From Chryseobacterium scophthalmum (GTDB taxonomy: Bacteria; Bacteroidota; Bacteroidia; Flavobacteriales; Weeksellaceae): DNA of 64,000 bases. Both the position numbers and the translations under genes were made by a program. The stretch spans positions 124,001 to 188,000 of the forward strand of contig NZ_FSRQ01000004.1 of assembly GCF_900143185.1 (NCBI RefSeq), written 5' to 3'. The notes below the pieces were generated by a model. It saw nothing but the letters and a program-made list of their open reading frames with translations. It ran no database searches and was not told the origin of the DNA. Each line of letters begins with the position of its first letter. Positions within the stretch are counted from its first letter, which is position 1. Positions 39,180 through 48,430 of the stretch are shown here, piece by piece.

Positions 39180-39236
39180 AACCACCCCGTCAAAAATTCT
39201 TCCGAATTTTCGCCACCCCTCCAAAGGAGGGGAATT
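39180..39236. repeat. CCCCTCCTTTGGAGGGG repeat, copy 2 (inverted)
   Basis: AACCACCCCGTCAAAAATTC and then CGCCACCCCTCCAAAGGAGG. It is the reverse complement of 31476-31533 with only a few changes in the middle. Confidence 0.8.
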
Positions 39237-39282
39237 AAAAAAGCTGTTTCAATCATGATGTTTATTCTCAATCATGTAACTT

Positions 39283-39320
39283 CCATCAACCATCAACTAT
39301 CAACTATGAATCATCACCCA
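39283..39320 (+). repeat. CATCAAC/TATCAAC short tandem repeat
   Basis: CATCAACCATCAACTATCAA, then CTATGAATCATCACC. It is an imperfect seven-base tandem repeat upstream of the TonB-like gene. Confidence 0.6.
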
Positions 39321-39493
39321 ACTTCAAAAACCTTATTCATAAAATAGTTAAATTTTAAACTTTAACACTGATTTTGATATAAAGTTAAGTTTTTGTTAAT
39401 TTTTTGGCAGAAATTTTGATAGTGCTTTAAAGATTATTTCAAATAGTATTGAAAACTGATAATCTATATATTAACAATTTTAATTTTATAGTA

Positions 39494-40345
39494 ATGAAAC
39501 ACCTAGAACACAACCAGGAATTTCGACTGAACGAAATCCTTTTCGAAAACCGTAACAAAGCGTATGGTGCGTATGTATTAAGAACAGAATCAGACAGGAT
39601 TTTAACCAAAGCATTTTTTATAGGTGTCGGTTTATTGGCTGCGGTTTCTATTATTCCAACTGTAATTTCTGCTTTTCAATCAACTGAGTCGGAGCCAACT
39701 GGAACAACACAAGGACCCATTGTATTGGTCATCCCGGATGAACCTGTTGTAAAACCACCTGAAAAAGTGACTCCACCTGAAAAGGTAACACCACCGCCTC
39801 CGAGTGTAAAACAATATAATGCTACAATTGCTACCCCTACAAGAAATGCAGATGAGAGTAATATTGTAAAAGATATTCCGAAAGATGCAGTTGCTGGTGT
39901 GAAGAATGATTTTATAGCGCCACCTGCAACACCAGGTGTTCATATTCCTGCCGCTTCAGATTCTGGATCTGGAACAATTGTTCCGCCAAAGATTGTTATA
40001 CCAACTGATCCGGGACCTGATAATTCAGTAAAAGGAACAGATGAATTAAGTGTAACAGCTAAATTCGAAGGCGGTATCGATGCTTTCAGAAATAAAGTGA
40101 TGAATAAGTTTGATGTTTCTGCTTTTCAAGATGAAGGAACTGTAAATACAACAGTTACTTTTATTGTAGAAAGAGACGGAACCATTTCTGATATTAAAAC
40201 CAACGGAAAAGATGCTTCTTTCAACGCAGAAGCAATCAGAACCATTAAAGCCGTAAAAGGAAAATGGGAGCCTGGTAAAAATAAAAAAGGGGAATCTGTA
40301 AGAAGTTATTTTAAGTTTCCAATTACCATGAAATTTGATAATTAA
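39494..40345 (+). CDS. TonB family protein (energy transducer TonB-like)
   Basis: A 283-aa protein with a cytosolic N-terminus (FRLNEILFENRNKAYGAYVLR, typical of Bacteroidetes TonB-like proteins), one membrane helix at about 38-60, and a proline-rich periplasmic stretch with KVTPPEKVTPPPPSVK. A C-terminal TonB domain covers about residues 200-283, with TVNTTVTFIVERDGTISDIK. TonB proteins pass proton-motive energy to outer-membrane receptors. No exbB/exbD genes are adjacent. A TTG 15 codons upstream could extend the frame, but the ATG gives the family's usual start. Confidence 0.88.
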   Translation: MKHLEHNQEFRLNEILFENRNKAYGAYVLRTESDRILTKAFFIGVGLLAAVSIIPTVISAFQSTESEPTGTTQGPIVLVIPDEPVVKPPEKVTPPEKVTPPPPSVKQYNATIATPTRNADESNIVKDIPKDAVAGVKNDFIAPPATPGVHIPAASDSGSGTIVPPKIVIPTDPGPDNSVKGTDELSVTAKFEGGIDAFRNKVMNKFDVSAFQDEGTVNTTVTFIVERDGTISDIKTNGKDASFNAEAIRTIKAVKGKWEPGKNKKGESVRSYFKFPITMKFDN

Positions 40346-40369
40346 TATCTTAAACGCGAATCTCAATAG

Positions 40370-40407
40370 TTATCCACAAAGATTTATTTTTGTGGATAAT
40401 TTTTTTT
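40370..40407 (+). terminator. Terminator with DnaA-box-like arms
   Basis: TTATCCACAAA (40370-40380) pairs with TTTGTGGATAA (40389-40399), followed by eight T's, 24 bases after the TonB-like stop codon. Each arm contains a perfect TTATCCACA DnaA-box consensus, in inverted orientation, just upstream of parA. Confidence 0.75.
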
Positions 40408-40483
40408 ATGTCTAAAATGCTTGTTAACAATATTTTAACTCTATTTTAGTTTTAGTCGTTCCCCAAGAGCAGAGAAAAAAGTG

Positions 40484-40491
40484 TATTTTTG
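40484..40491 (+). promoter_or_regulatory. Candidate -7 box for the parA operon
   Basis: TATTTTTG, ending 18 bases before the parA start codon. No clear -33 TTTG at the right distance. Confidence 0.45.
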
Positions 40492-40509
40492 AAGCTTAAA
40501 GTTTGAGCA

Positions 40510-41283
40510 ATGGCAAAAATTATAGGTATCGCTAATCAGAAAGGTGGAGTAGGAAAGACTACTACTGCCGTAAATTTAGCTGCAGCATTAGGAGTTTTAG
40601 AAAAGAAAATCTTAATCATTGATGCAGATCCACAGGCAAATGCAACATCAGGTCTTGGTGTGGAAGATGTGCCGTATTCTACCTATAATCTTTTGGAACA
40701 CAGTGTTGAAACAAGAAACTGTATTCAGCGAACAACAACTCCGAATCTGGATATCGTACCTTCTCACATCGATTTGGTAGCTGCTGAAATTGAATTGGTA
40801 GACAAAGATAACCGTGAGTACATGCTGAAAAAAGCATTGGAAGAAGTAAGAGACGATTACGATTATATCATCATCGACTGTGCTCCGAGTTTAGGTTTAA
40901 TTACAGTGAATGCTTTAACGGCTGCAGATTCTGTAATTATCCCAATTCAGTGTGAGTATTTTGCTTTGGAAGGTCTTGGAAAACTTTTGAACACGATTAA
41001 AAATGTTCAGAAAATCCATAATAAAGATTTAGATATCGAAGGATTATTGTTAACGATGTATGATAGCCGTTTAAGACTTTCAAATCAGGTGGTGGAAGAA
41101 GTAAACTCACACTTCCCAGAAATGGTTTTTGAAACAATTATCAGCAGAAATGTAAGATTAAGTGAAGCGCCAAGTTTTGGTGAAAGTATCTTGAACTATG
41201 ATGCTGAAAGTAAAGGAGCGATCCAATACATTCAGCTTGCAGAAGAAGTTTTGTTGAGAAACGAAAAATTAGTAAAAAATTAA
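40510..41283 (+). CDS. parA: ParA, chromosome-partitioning ATPase
   Basis: A 257-aa ParA/Soj ATPase. The deviant Walker A is KGGVGKTT (11-18), followed by LIIDADPQANATSGLG, then DYIIIDCAPSLGLITVNAL and PIQCEYFALEGLGKLLNT. It works with the ParB encoded 28 bases downstream to move replicated origins apart. The gene leads a run of rightward core genes (parB, DUF5683, dapB, lepB) whose order is conserved in Flavobacteriia. Confidence 0.95.
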   Translation: MAKIIGIANQKGGVGKTTTAVNLAAALGVLEKKILIIDADPQANATSGLGVEDVPYSTYNLLEHSVETRNCIQRTTTPNLDIVPSHIDLVAAEIELVDKDNREYMLKKALEEVRDDYDYIIIDCAPSLGLITVNALTAADSVIIPIQCEYFALEGLGKLLNTIKNVQKIHNKDLDIEGLLLTMYDSRLRLSNQVVEEVNSHFPEMVFETIISRNVRLSEAPSFGESILNYDAESKGAIQYIQLAEEVLLRNEKLVKN

Positions 41284-41311
41284 AAGCATTAGCCAATAGC
41301 TGTAATATAAT

Positions 41312-42202
41312 ATGAAGGACAAAAAAAGAGCGATGGGACGTGGTTTGGGAGCAATTTTAAGTGCAGAATCAAAGGCTACGGTCAATACAGCAACTGATGA
41401 AGGAGCAGATAAATTTGTAGGAAACATCATGGAAGTTTCCATCGAAGATATCTATCCAAACCCGACACAGCCAAGAACTTATTTTGACGAAAAAGCATTA
41501 AACGAACTTGCACAGTCGATTACAAACTTAGGCGTTATTCAGCCTATTACGTTAAGAAAAGACGGTGAAAAGTTTGAAATTATTTCTGGGGAAAGACGTT
41601 TCAGAGCGAGTAAAATTGCGGGATTAACGACGATTCCGGCATACATTCGTTTGGTGAATGATCAGGAGCTTCTTGAAATGGCTCTTGTGGAAAATATTCA
41701 GCGTGAAGATCTTGATGCTATCGAGATTGCACTTACTTATCACAGACTTTTGGAGGAAATTGGTCTTACTCAGGAAAATTTAAGCCAAAGAATCGGAAGA
41801 GACAGAAGTACGATTACCAATTCAATCAGATTGTTGAGGTTGAGTCCGGATATTCAGAATGCAATCCGTAGCGGAGAAATTTCTGCAGGTCACGGTAGGG
41901 CGATCATCAGTCTTGAAAATGAAGAGCATCAGCAAACTTTATTTGATTTAATTATCAAAGAAAAACTGAATGTACGTCAGTCTGAACAAGCAGCTGCTGC
42001 TTTGAAAAATCCAAAATCTCCGGCAGCTAAAAGAGCAAAAGCTGAGCTTTCTAATAATTATAAAAGAGCACAGAAAACGATTGCAGATATTCTTGATGTA
42101 AAAGTTGAGATAAAAACAACAGGAACCGGTAAAAAAGGCAAGATTGTTTTAGATTTTAAAAATGAAGATGAGCTGGAATATATTTTATCTCATATTAAAT
42201 AA
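41312..42202 (+). CDS. parB: ParB/Spo0J, centromere-binding protein
   Basis: A 296-aa ParB. The N-terminal ParA-contact region is MKDKKRAMGRGLGAIL. The CTP-binding/ParB domain shows ISGERRFRASKIAGLTTIPA and ENIQREDLDAIEIA, and the helix-turn-helix includes SQRIGRDRSTITNSIRLLRL. A basic C-terminal dimerisation region follows. It binds parS sites; I did not find a convincing parS in the window. The stop codon abuts the next gene, which begins at the next base. Confidence 0.95.
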   Translation: MKDKKRAMGRGLGAILSAESKATVNTATDEGADKFVGNIMEVSIEDIYPNPTQPRTYFDEKALNELAQSITNLGVIQPITLRKDGEKFEIISGERRFRASKIAGLTTIPAYIRLVNDQELLEMALVENIQREDLDAIEIALTYHRLLEEIGLTQENLSQRIGRDRSTITNSIRLLRLSPDIQNAIRSGEISAGHGRAIISLENEEHQQTLFDLIIKEKLNVRQSEQAAAALKNPKSPAAKRAKAELSNNYKRAQKTIADILDVKVEIKTTGTGKKGKIVLDFKNEDELEYILSHIK

Positions 42203-42841
42203 ATGAAAAAAATAGTTTTCATCTTTTTACTTTTTTTATCAGGGCTGGCTTTATCGCAAACCAATCCAAGAGATACGATCAGATTAGAGCATTATGCGAC
42301 TGATAGTATTCCTGCTGTAAAGCCCCAAGCTGAAGCTAAAGTTGTTGAAGATATCGAAAAAGCAAATGCACCTGCATCTTTAAAAGTAAAAAAACTGAAT
42401 CCTACAAAAGCAGGTCTGTATTCTGCGGTGTTACCGGGATTAGGGCAGGTTTACAATAAAAAATACTGGAAAGTTCCTGTTGTTTTAGGAGCAGTAGGAA
42501 CCGGAGTTGGTATTGCAGTCTGGAACCAAAATCAGTATAAAAAGTACCGTGAATATTACATTGCAAAACTTAATGGTGCTCAAAATGACTTCCTGGACAG
42601 AAATCCGACTCTTGATAAAGTGGCATTAGGAAATGCACAAGACAGAGTGAAAAGACAGAGAGATTATGCAATTGCAATTACAGGTTTAATTTATATTTTA
42701 AATATCGTAGATGCTGTTGTAGATGCACATTTGTATGAAGGTCGTAAAGATCCTGATCTAACATTAGCTCCTGCGGTAATCTATGATGATTTTAATACTA
42801 ATCCTCCAAAAACAGGTTTAGCATTAAGTTTCAGATTCTAA
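42203..42841 (+). CDS. DUF5683 domain protein (212 aa), exported
   Basis: Starts directly after the parB stop codon. A signal peptide (about residues 1-19, ending LALSQ) is followed by a linker and then the DUF5683 domain with NPTKAGLYSAVLPGLGQVYN and KKYWKVPVVLGAVGTGVGIA. The domain has two or three hydrophobic segments, so the protein is likely membrane-associated. The function is unknown. The gene is conserved next to parB and dapB in Flavobacteriia, hinting at an envelope or cell-cycle role, but that is position-based only. Confidence 0.88.
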   Translation: MKKIVFIFLLFLSGLALSQTNPRDTIRLEHYATDSIPAVKPQAEAKVVEDIEKANAPASLKVKKLNPTKAGLYSAVLPGLGQVYNKKYWKVPVVLGAVGTGVGIAVWNQNQYKKYREYYIAKLNGAQNDFLDRNPTLDKVALGNAQDRVKRQRDYAIAITGLIYILNIVDAVVDAHLYEGRKDPDLTLAPAVIYDDFNTNPPKTGLALSFRF

Positions 42842-42880
42842 AAAGATAATAAATAGTAAGATAATAAGTTTTAAAATTTT

Positions 42881-43582
42881 ATGAAAATAGCATTAGTTGG
42901 ATACGGAAGAATGGGGAAGATTATCGATGAGATTGCCTTAAAAAGAGGGCATGAAGTTGTTGCCCGACTGAAAGAAACTCCGACCGCTGAAAACCTTAAT
43001 AATCCTGATGTGGTGATTGAGTTTTCACTTCCTGAAGTGGCTTTTGATAATATTAAAGCTTGTCTTGAAAATAAAATTCCGGTAATCTGTGGAACAACAG
43101 GCTGGCTGGAAAGAAAATCTGAAGTTGAACAGTTAGCCGTTGAAAACGAAACTGCATTTTTATATGGCTCAAATTTCAGTTTAGGCGTAAATTTATTTTT
43201 TGCTTTAAACGAAAAACTCGCAGATTTAATGAAAAATGTGGATGAATATTCTTGCCAGTTGGAAGAGATTCATCACATTCATAAGCTTGATGCTCCGAGC
43301 GGAACTGCTATTTCTTTAGCAGAAGGAATCATTAAGAATAATAATAAATTTGATGCATGGAAATTGGAAGAAACTCAGGACAAAAACTTGGGTATTTTTG
43401 CCATCCGTGAAAATGAAGTTCCGGGAACTCACTCTGTTTATTACAGAAGTGAAGTAGACGAGATTGAAATAAAACACACCGCATACAACAGAAATGGCTT
43501 TGCTTTGGGAGCTGTAGTTGCTGCAGAATGGATTAAAGATAAAAAAGGAAACTTTACAATGAAAGATGTTTTAGGGCTCTAG
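42881..43582 (+). CDS. dapB: DapB, 4-hydroxy-tetrahydrodipicolinate reductase
   Basis: A 233-aa DapB of lysine/diaminopimelate synthesis, reducing HTPA with NAD(P)H. The N-terminal Rossmann loop is ALVGYGRMGKII, the mid segment GTTGW is conserved, and the catalytic block is EEIHHIHKLDAPSGTA with H131/H132 and Lys135. It is a little shorter than the E. coli enzyme (273 aa), as usual in Bacteroidota. It probably belongs to the same transcript as the upstream DUF5683 gene (39-base gap). Confidence 0.95.
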   Translation: MKIALVGYGRMGKIIDEIALKRGHEVVARLKETPTAENLNNPDVVIEFSLPEVAFDNIKACLENKIPVICGTTGWLERKSEVEQLAVENETAFLYGSNFSLGVNLFFALNEKLADLMKNVDEYSCQLEEIHHIHKLDAPSGTAISLAEGIIKNNNKFDAWKLEETQDKNLGIFAIRENEVPGTHSVYYRSEVDEIEIKHTAYNRNGFALGAVVAAEWIKDKKGNFTMKDVLGL

Positions 43583-43694
43583 ATTTGTAACAAAATCCCT
43601 ACATTGCAAACTAATAATAGAGAATTTGTATAAGAATCTATTACTTATTACACATAGCTCATTAATCATAATTACAGATTAGGCACAAAAATTT

Positions 43695-45338
43695 ATGAAT
43701 TATTTTTTAACGTACACAGTTTATGTTCTCATTTTATCAGTATTGATGGGGATTTCCACTTGGAAGCTGTTTAAGAAATTAGGGTATAGTCCGTTATTCG
43801 CATTTATCCCTTTCTATAATTATTTCATTATTCTTAAAGAAACGAAACACCCGAAATGGTGGGCAATCTTATCATATTTACCAATTGTAGGTCCTATTAT
43901 GATGAGTGTTTTTCATTTGTATTTAATGAAGAAATTCGGGAAAAATCTATTCAAAGATCAGTTATTGACTGTGATTTTGCCGTTTATCTATATGGCAACG
44001 GTAAACTACTCTAAAGATACCGAGATTGAAGACGAAAATGATTTGTATCTAACGGAAGAAGAGAAAAACGCAAAAAAGAAAGATACCTTTATGGGATCAA
44101 TCACTTTTGCGGTTGTTTTTGCAACGATCATCCACGTTTTTGTAACACAACCTTTCGGAATTCCTACCGGTTCAATGGAAAGAACTTTATTGGTTGGAGA
44201 TTTCCTTTTTGTAAATAAATGGAGCTACGGTTACAGATTGCCTATGCGTCCTGTAGCCATTCCTTTCTTACAAGGAACAATAATGGATACCGGTGAACCA
44301 GGAAATCCTAAAGACGATCCTAAATCATATGTTGAAGGAATAAAATTACCTTACGAAAGAATTTTCCAATTCAGCAAACCTCAGAGAAATGATATTGTCG
44401 TTTTCAACTATCCAAGAGATTCTGTGCATGTTTCACTAGACAGAGCAGATCCTTATGTAAAAAGATTAGTTGCTGTTGCAGGCGATACTTTTGAAATGAG
44501 AGATGGTAGACTTTTCGTTAACGGAAAACCGGAAACTGTTTTAGGAGATCAGGAAGTTCAGCACAGATATATTGTAAACACAGGAAGTCAGTTAGATATT
44601 CCAAGTTTATATAATACATTTGGATTTTTACCCGTTCAGGAAGGACAGAATGAAAAAGGAGGATTTGTATATTATTTTCAAGGGTTAACTGCAAAAACAG
44701 CTGCGGAAATTAAAAAACTTCCTCAGGTAATTGATATGCAGGAGCATATTCAGCCAAAAGGAGAATCAGCGATTGCATATCGTGATGAAACAAGAACTAA
44801 AATTGATACCACGAATTCTATTTTCCCAATTAATAGCGGATGGAATCAGGATCAATACGGTCCGCTAAAAATTCCTAAAAAAGGTGATGTAGTTACTGTT
44901 AATCAGCAAACGTTACCGGAATATCAGTGGATTATTAAAAACTACGAACATAATTCGTTAGAAAATAAAAACGGAAAAATTTTCATCAACGGAAAAGAAA
45001 CCAATCAATATACTATTCAACAGGATTATTATATGATGGTGGGAGACAACAGAGATGCTTCTTTAGATGCGAGATTCTTTGGTTTTGTTCCTGAAGAAAA
45101 TATTGTTGGAAGACCGATGTTTACCTGGATGAGTTTACAGGGAGCTTTTAAAGATTCAAGCTCATCTTATCAGGCTCCATTCAAAATCCGTTGGGACAGA
45201 ATGTTTAAAGCAACCAATACAGGAGAAGCCAACAAAACTTCGTATTGGTGGATTGCAGCAATGATACTTGTTCTTTTCTTTGGCTGGGAATATTTTATGA
45301 AATTATTCGGAAAGAAGAAAAAAGAAGACGAGATATAA
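43695..45338 (+). CDS. lepB: Signal peptidase I, long Bacteroidetes form (547 aa)
   Basis: Signal peptidase I cleaves signal peptides from exported proteins. Catalytic Ser160 is in FGIPTGSMERTL and catalytic Lys256 in VKRLVAVAGDTFE; the C-terminal block MVGDNRDASLDARFFGFV is intact. The N-terminal about 120 residues carry three extra hydrophobic segments (DUF5684-like region), and there is one more helix at the C-terminus (about 515-535). The long insert between the Lys and the C-terminal box explains the size compared with 324 aa in E. coli. It is separated from dapB by 112 bases. Confidence 0.93.
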   Translation: MNYFLTYTVYVLILSVLMGISTWKLFKKLGYSPLFAFIPFYNYFIILKETKHPKWWAILSYLPIVGPIMMSVFHLYLMKKFGKNLFKDQLLTVILPFIYMATVNYSKDTEIEDENDLYLTEEEKNAKKKDTFMGSITFAVVFATIIHVFVTQPFGIPTGSMERTLLVGDFLFVNKWSYGYRLPMRPVAIPFLQGTIMDTGEPGNPKDDPKSYVEGIKLPYERIFQFSKPQRNDIVVFNYPRDSVHVSLDRADPYVKRLVAVAGDTFEMRDGRLFVNGKPETVLGDQEVQHRYIVNTGSQLDIPSLYNTFGFLPVQEGQNEKGGFVYYFQGLTAKTAAEIKKLPQVIDMQEHIQPKGESAIAYRDETRTKIDTTNSIFPINSGWNQDQYGPLKIPKKGDVVTVNQQTLPEYQWIIKNYEHNSLENKNGKIFINGKETNQYTIQQDYYMMVGDNRDASLDARFFGFVPEENIVGRPMFTWMSLQGAFKDSSSSYQAPFKIRWDRMFKATNTGEANKTSYWWIAAMILVLFFGWEYFMKLFGKKKKEDEI

Positions 45339-45357
45339 TTAAAATTTAAAAATAAAT

Positions 45358-45391
45358 AAAATGAAGTGTTTGAAAAAATGCTTCATTTTTC
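45358..45391 (+). terminator. lepB terminator
   Basis: AAAATGAAG (45358-45366) pairs with CTTCATTTTT (45381-45390) and is followed by T-rich sequence. Confidence 0.65.
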
Positions 45392-45403
45392 TATATAATA
45401 GTT

Positions 45404-46018
45404 ATGCAGAATATATTATTACCGGTATTTTATTTACCCCCTATTTCATGGTTTTCAGAATTTTTGAATGTTGAAAATGAAGTGGTGTTTGAACAGTTTG
45501 AAAGTTTTCCTAAACAGACTTTTAGAAATCGTACCAATATTTATGGAGCCAACGGCAGACTTTCATTAATTATCCCAATTGTTCATAATGGAAATCGTGA
45601 ATTCAAAGATACGGAAATGTCTTACCGCGAAGATTGGCAAAAAATTCACTGGAAATCTATTAAAACAGTATATCAAGGTTCGCCATATTTTGAATACTAT
45701 GAGGACAAATTAGAAAAGCTATTTGAAAAGAAAGAAAAATTTCTGTTAGATTTCAATTTAAAAAGTATAGAAATCGTTCAAAATCTTCTAAAGACAGAAA
45801 AGGCATACTCTTTGAATGAAGAATATATCAAAAATCCTGAAGAGGTTAATTTCAGAGAAAAGTTTTCTGCAAAAAAGACTTCAGAATACGAAATGGCTGA
45901 ATATTTTCAGACATTCTCAGATAAACTAGGATTTTTGCATGACTTATCGATTGTGGATCTTATTTGTAACAAAGGCCCGGAATCGATGACTTATATTAAA
46001 AATATTAAAAAATTATAA
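45404..46018 (+). CDS. WbqC family protein (204 aa)
   Basis: A soluble protein with the WbqC pattern: LPVFYLPPISWFSEFL at the N-terminus, then FPKQTFRNRTNIYGANGRLSL, then WQKIHWKSIKTVYQGSPYFEYY. WbqC-like proteins occur in sugar or O-antigen clusters but have no proven activity. In Flavobacteriia the gene is conserved next to lepB. The start codon lies 13 bases after the lepB terminator. Function unknown. Confidence 0.88.
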   Translation: MQNILLPVFYLPPISWFSEFLNVENEVVFEQFESFPKQTFRNRTNIYGANGRLSLIIPIVHNGNREFKDTEMSYREDWQKIHWKSIKTVYQGSPYFEYYEDKLEKLFEKKEKFLLDFNLKSIEIVQNLLKTEKAYSLNEEYIKNPEEVNFREKFSAKKTSEYEMAEYFQTFSDKLGFLHDLSIVDLICNKGPESMTYIKNIKKL

Positions 46019-46101
46019 TCAAACGAAGCTGTAGAATTGGTGAAATGCCTATGAATATTGCTTTTACAGATGATTATTAAATTAATAAATAAATTCTACA
46101 T

Positions 46102-47787
46102 ATGAAAAAGGTAATATTAGCCGCAGTTTTTTTAGCAGGCTTTACTTATTCATCAGCTCAGCAAACTCCTGCAGTTGATCCAAAAGAAAACAAAGACTTA
46201 ATGACTTGGTATCATAAAGATTTTGCGACGACAAAAGTTTATGGTGTTAATACTGAAAATGCATACAAATTTTTAGAATCGAAAGGTTTAAAACCTAAAA
46301 CGGTAGTTGTTGGTGTTTTGGATAGCGGAGTTCAGGTAGATCATCCTGGATTGGTGAAAAATATGTGGACAAATCCTAATGAAGTTCCAAACAACGGTAA
46401 AGACGATGACGGAAATGGCTACATTGACGATGTTCACGGATGGAATTTTATTGGCGGAAAAAATGGTGATATCGGTATAGATAATATGGAAGTTACCAGA
46501 GTTGTAGCAAAATACAAACCTGTTTTTGAAGGCGACAATTCTACTCAAAACAAAGCAAATCAGGCAAAAATGCCGGAAGAATTTGCATTGTATATGAAAT
46601 CGAAAGAGCTTTTCACTAAAAAAAGTATTGATGCAAGACAGAGTTTTCAGCGTTATACGATGATTAACGAATCTATTCCATCAATGGCTACGATTTTAGG
46701 AGGACAGCCATTAACTGCTGAAACTCTTAAAAATAAAAAACCTTCTACTCAGTTGGAAGCTGTAGCATTAGAAATTCTTAGTAATATTGCTAAAAGTCCT
46801 GAATTTGCAGGAAAATCAGCAGCAGAAATAGAACCTAAGCTTAAAGAAGAGGTTAAAGGAGCTTTAGATCACTTTGGTCCGATGGCTAAACAATACGATC
46901 TTAATTATGACCCAAGAGCAGAAATTGTAGGTGATAATTATGATGATTATTCTGAAAAAAATTATGGAAATAATCATTACCAAGGTCCGGATGCAGAGCA
47001 TGGAACGCATGTTTCAGGAATTATTGCAGGTTTACCACAAGGAAAAGAAGTACAGTACGGAGTTGCATCAAGAGTTGCAAAAATTATGTCTGTAAGAACG
47101 GTTCCTAACGGAGATGAGAGAGATAAAGATGTTGCTAATGCAATAAGATATGCAGTAGATAACGGAGCGAAAATTTTAAATATGAGTTTCGGAAAACCTG
47201 TTTCGCCGGGTAAAAACGTAGTTTGGGATGCATTTCAATATGCTCAGGATAAAGGTGTTCTTCTAGTAAAAGCTGCCGGAAACGAAAACGAAGACGTTGC
47301 AGAACACTTGGCTTATCCTACCAATTTTAAAAATATTACAGACGACGCTCCTTTCGTAAATAATGTTATGGTTGTGGGAGCAAGTACCAACAGAAATAAC
47401 GAATTAAGAGCTGATTTCTCAAATTACAATAAAAAAATGGTGAATGTATTTGCACCGGGAGAAGAGATTTATTCTACGGTTCCTACGAACGAATACAGTT
47501 ATCAGCAAGGAACTTCTATGGCTTCACCTGTAGCCGCAGGAGCAGCAGCGGTATTATTGGCTTATATGCCAAACCTTAAACCTGCACAGATTATTGAAGC
47601 TTTAGTAAAAACAAGCAATGCAAGTACTGAAAATGAATTCGGAGAAAAATCTCAGGCAGGTGGAGTAATCGACGTGAAAAAAGCTGCAGAGTATGCATAT
47701 AATAATTTCTACGATGGAAAATCGAATACTGTAAAAACAAAAACGATAAAAAAAGCGAGACCTGCTAAGAAGTCTGTAAAGAGATAA
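46102..47787 (+). CDS. S8 family serine peptidase (subtilase), secreted, 561 aa
   Basis: A secreted subtilase. A signal peptide (about residues 1-19, YSSAQ) is followed by a short propeptide-like stretch. The catalytic triad is Asp74 (VGVLDSGVQVD), His300 (AEHGTHVSG) and Ser472 (QGTSMASPVAAG). About 200 residues separate Asp from His, a large insert typical of Bacteroidetes S8 enzymes. The C-terminus ends in a basic tail (KTKTIKKARPAKK) without a T9SS sorting domain, so it is probably periplasmic or cell-associated. A terminator follows. Confidence 0.93.
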   Translation: MKKVILAAVFLAGFTYSSAQQTPAVDPKENKDLMTWYHKDFATTKVYGVNTENAYKFLESKGLKPKTVVVGVLDSGVQVDHPGLVKNMWTNPNEVPNNGKDDDGNGYIDDVHGWNFIGGKNGDIGIDNMEVTRVVAKYKPVFEGDNSTQNKANQAKMPEEFALYMKSKELFTKKSIDARQSFQRYTMINESIPSMATILGGQPLTAETLKNKKPSTQLEAVALEILSNIAKSPEFAGKSAAEIEPKLKEEVKGALDHFGPMAKQYDLNYDPRAEIVGDNYDDYSEKNYGNNHYQGPDAEHGTHVSGIIAGLPQGKEVQYGVASRVAKIMSVRTVPNGDERDKDVANAIRYAVDNGAKILNMSFGKPVSPGKNVVWDAFQYAQDKGVLLVKAAGNENEDVAEHLAYPTNFKNITDDAPFVNNVMVVGASTNRNNELRADFSNYNKKMVNVFAPGEEIYSTVPTNEYSYQQGTSMASPVAAGAAAVLLAYMPNLKPAQIIEALVKTSNASTENEFGEKSQAGGVIDVKKAAEYAYNNFYDGKSNTVKTKTIKKARPAKKSVKR

Positions 47788-47816
47788 CAATCAGATAGAT
47801 TGAATATAATTTAAAT

Positions 47817-47848
47817 AGAGCCTGAGTTTTTTCAGGCTTTATTTTTTT
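47817..47848 (+). terminator. Terminator of the S8 peptidase gene
   Basis: AGCCTGA pairs with TCAGGCT around a T-rich loop, followed by TTTATTTTTTT. Confidence 0.85.
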
Positions 47849-47913
47849 GAATAAAGTAAAATTTGGCATGGTTTTTTGTATTATCTTTAATGTTAAAATA
47901 ATAAAACTACAAT

Positions 47914-48411
47914 ATGAAAAAGTTACTACTTGCAGGTATAGTGGGAACCTCACTTTTTGCAGTGTCTTGTTCCACAGTAAACAAAGCTAAAGATGCACAA
48001 AATGTAAGATCAGAATTTCTTAAAATGAAAGGCGATTGGCAGATTGTAAGCATCAATTACGATAAGCAGTACAAAATCAAGCCTTTTGATGAAGGCGCAG
48101 ATGCACAATGTTTTGTAGGAAGTCACTGGAGATTTATTCCCAATAACTATTCTGGCTCTTATACATTAAACGGAGGTGGTTCTTGCCCAAGTGTAATTCA
48201 GGCAATAAAAGTTGATATTAAAGGAGATACTTTTACCTTTAAAAAAATTGCAGACGGTACAAAAGCTAAACAAAATACAGCAGGATATACTTTAACTGTA
48301 ATTAATAATTCAACAGACCAGTTTTCTTTAGAACAAAATGTGCCATTCGACGGAAATAATATCAGAGTTGTTTACAACTTCGAAAGAACAGGAATGGACT
48401 ACACTAAATAA
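47914..48411 (+). CDS. Lipocalin-like lipoprotein (165 aa)
   Basis: A lipoprotein signal ends at Cys19 (LFAVSC). The mature part has the lipocalin-like pattern MKGDWQIVSINYDKQYKI, then SHWRFIPNNYSGSYTLNGGG and VVYNFERT. Lipocalin-like proteins form small beta barrels that may bind hydrophobic ligands; none is known here. It is 20 bases upstream of an OmpA-type lipoprotein gene, so both are likely from one transcript. Confidence 0.88.
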   Translation: MKKLLLAGIVGTSLFAVSCSTVNKAKDAQNVRSEFLKMKGDWQIVSINYDKQYKIKPFDEGADAQCFVGSHWRFIPNNYSGSYTLNGGGSCPSVIQAIKVDIKGDTFTFKKIADGTKAKQNTAGYTLTVINNSTDQFSLEQNVPFDGNNIRVVYNFERTGMDYTK

Positions 48412-48430
48412 TTAATAAAAATATTTTAAA

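Noticed and set aside
39680..40366. Two leftward frames opposite the TonB-like gene
   Set aside because: Antisense shadows rich in Trp, Cys and Phe; the sense strand has a clear TonB architecture.
40346..42202. A parS site near parAB
   Set aside because: No 14-16 base palindrome of the CACGTG-centred type was found by eye in this stretch.
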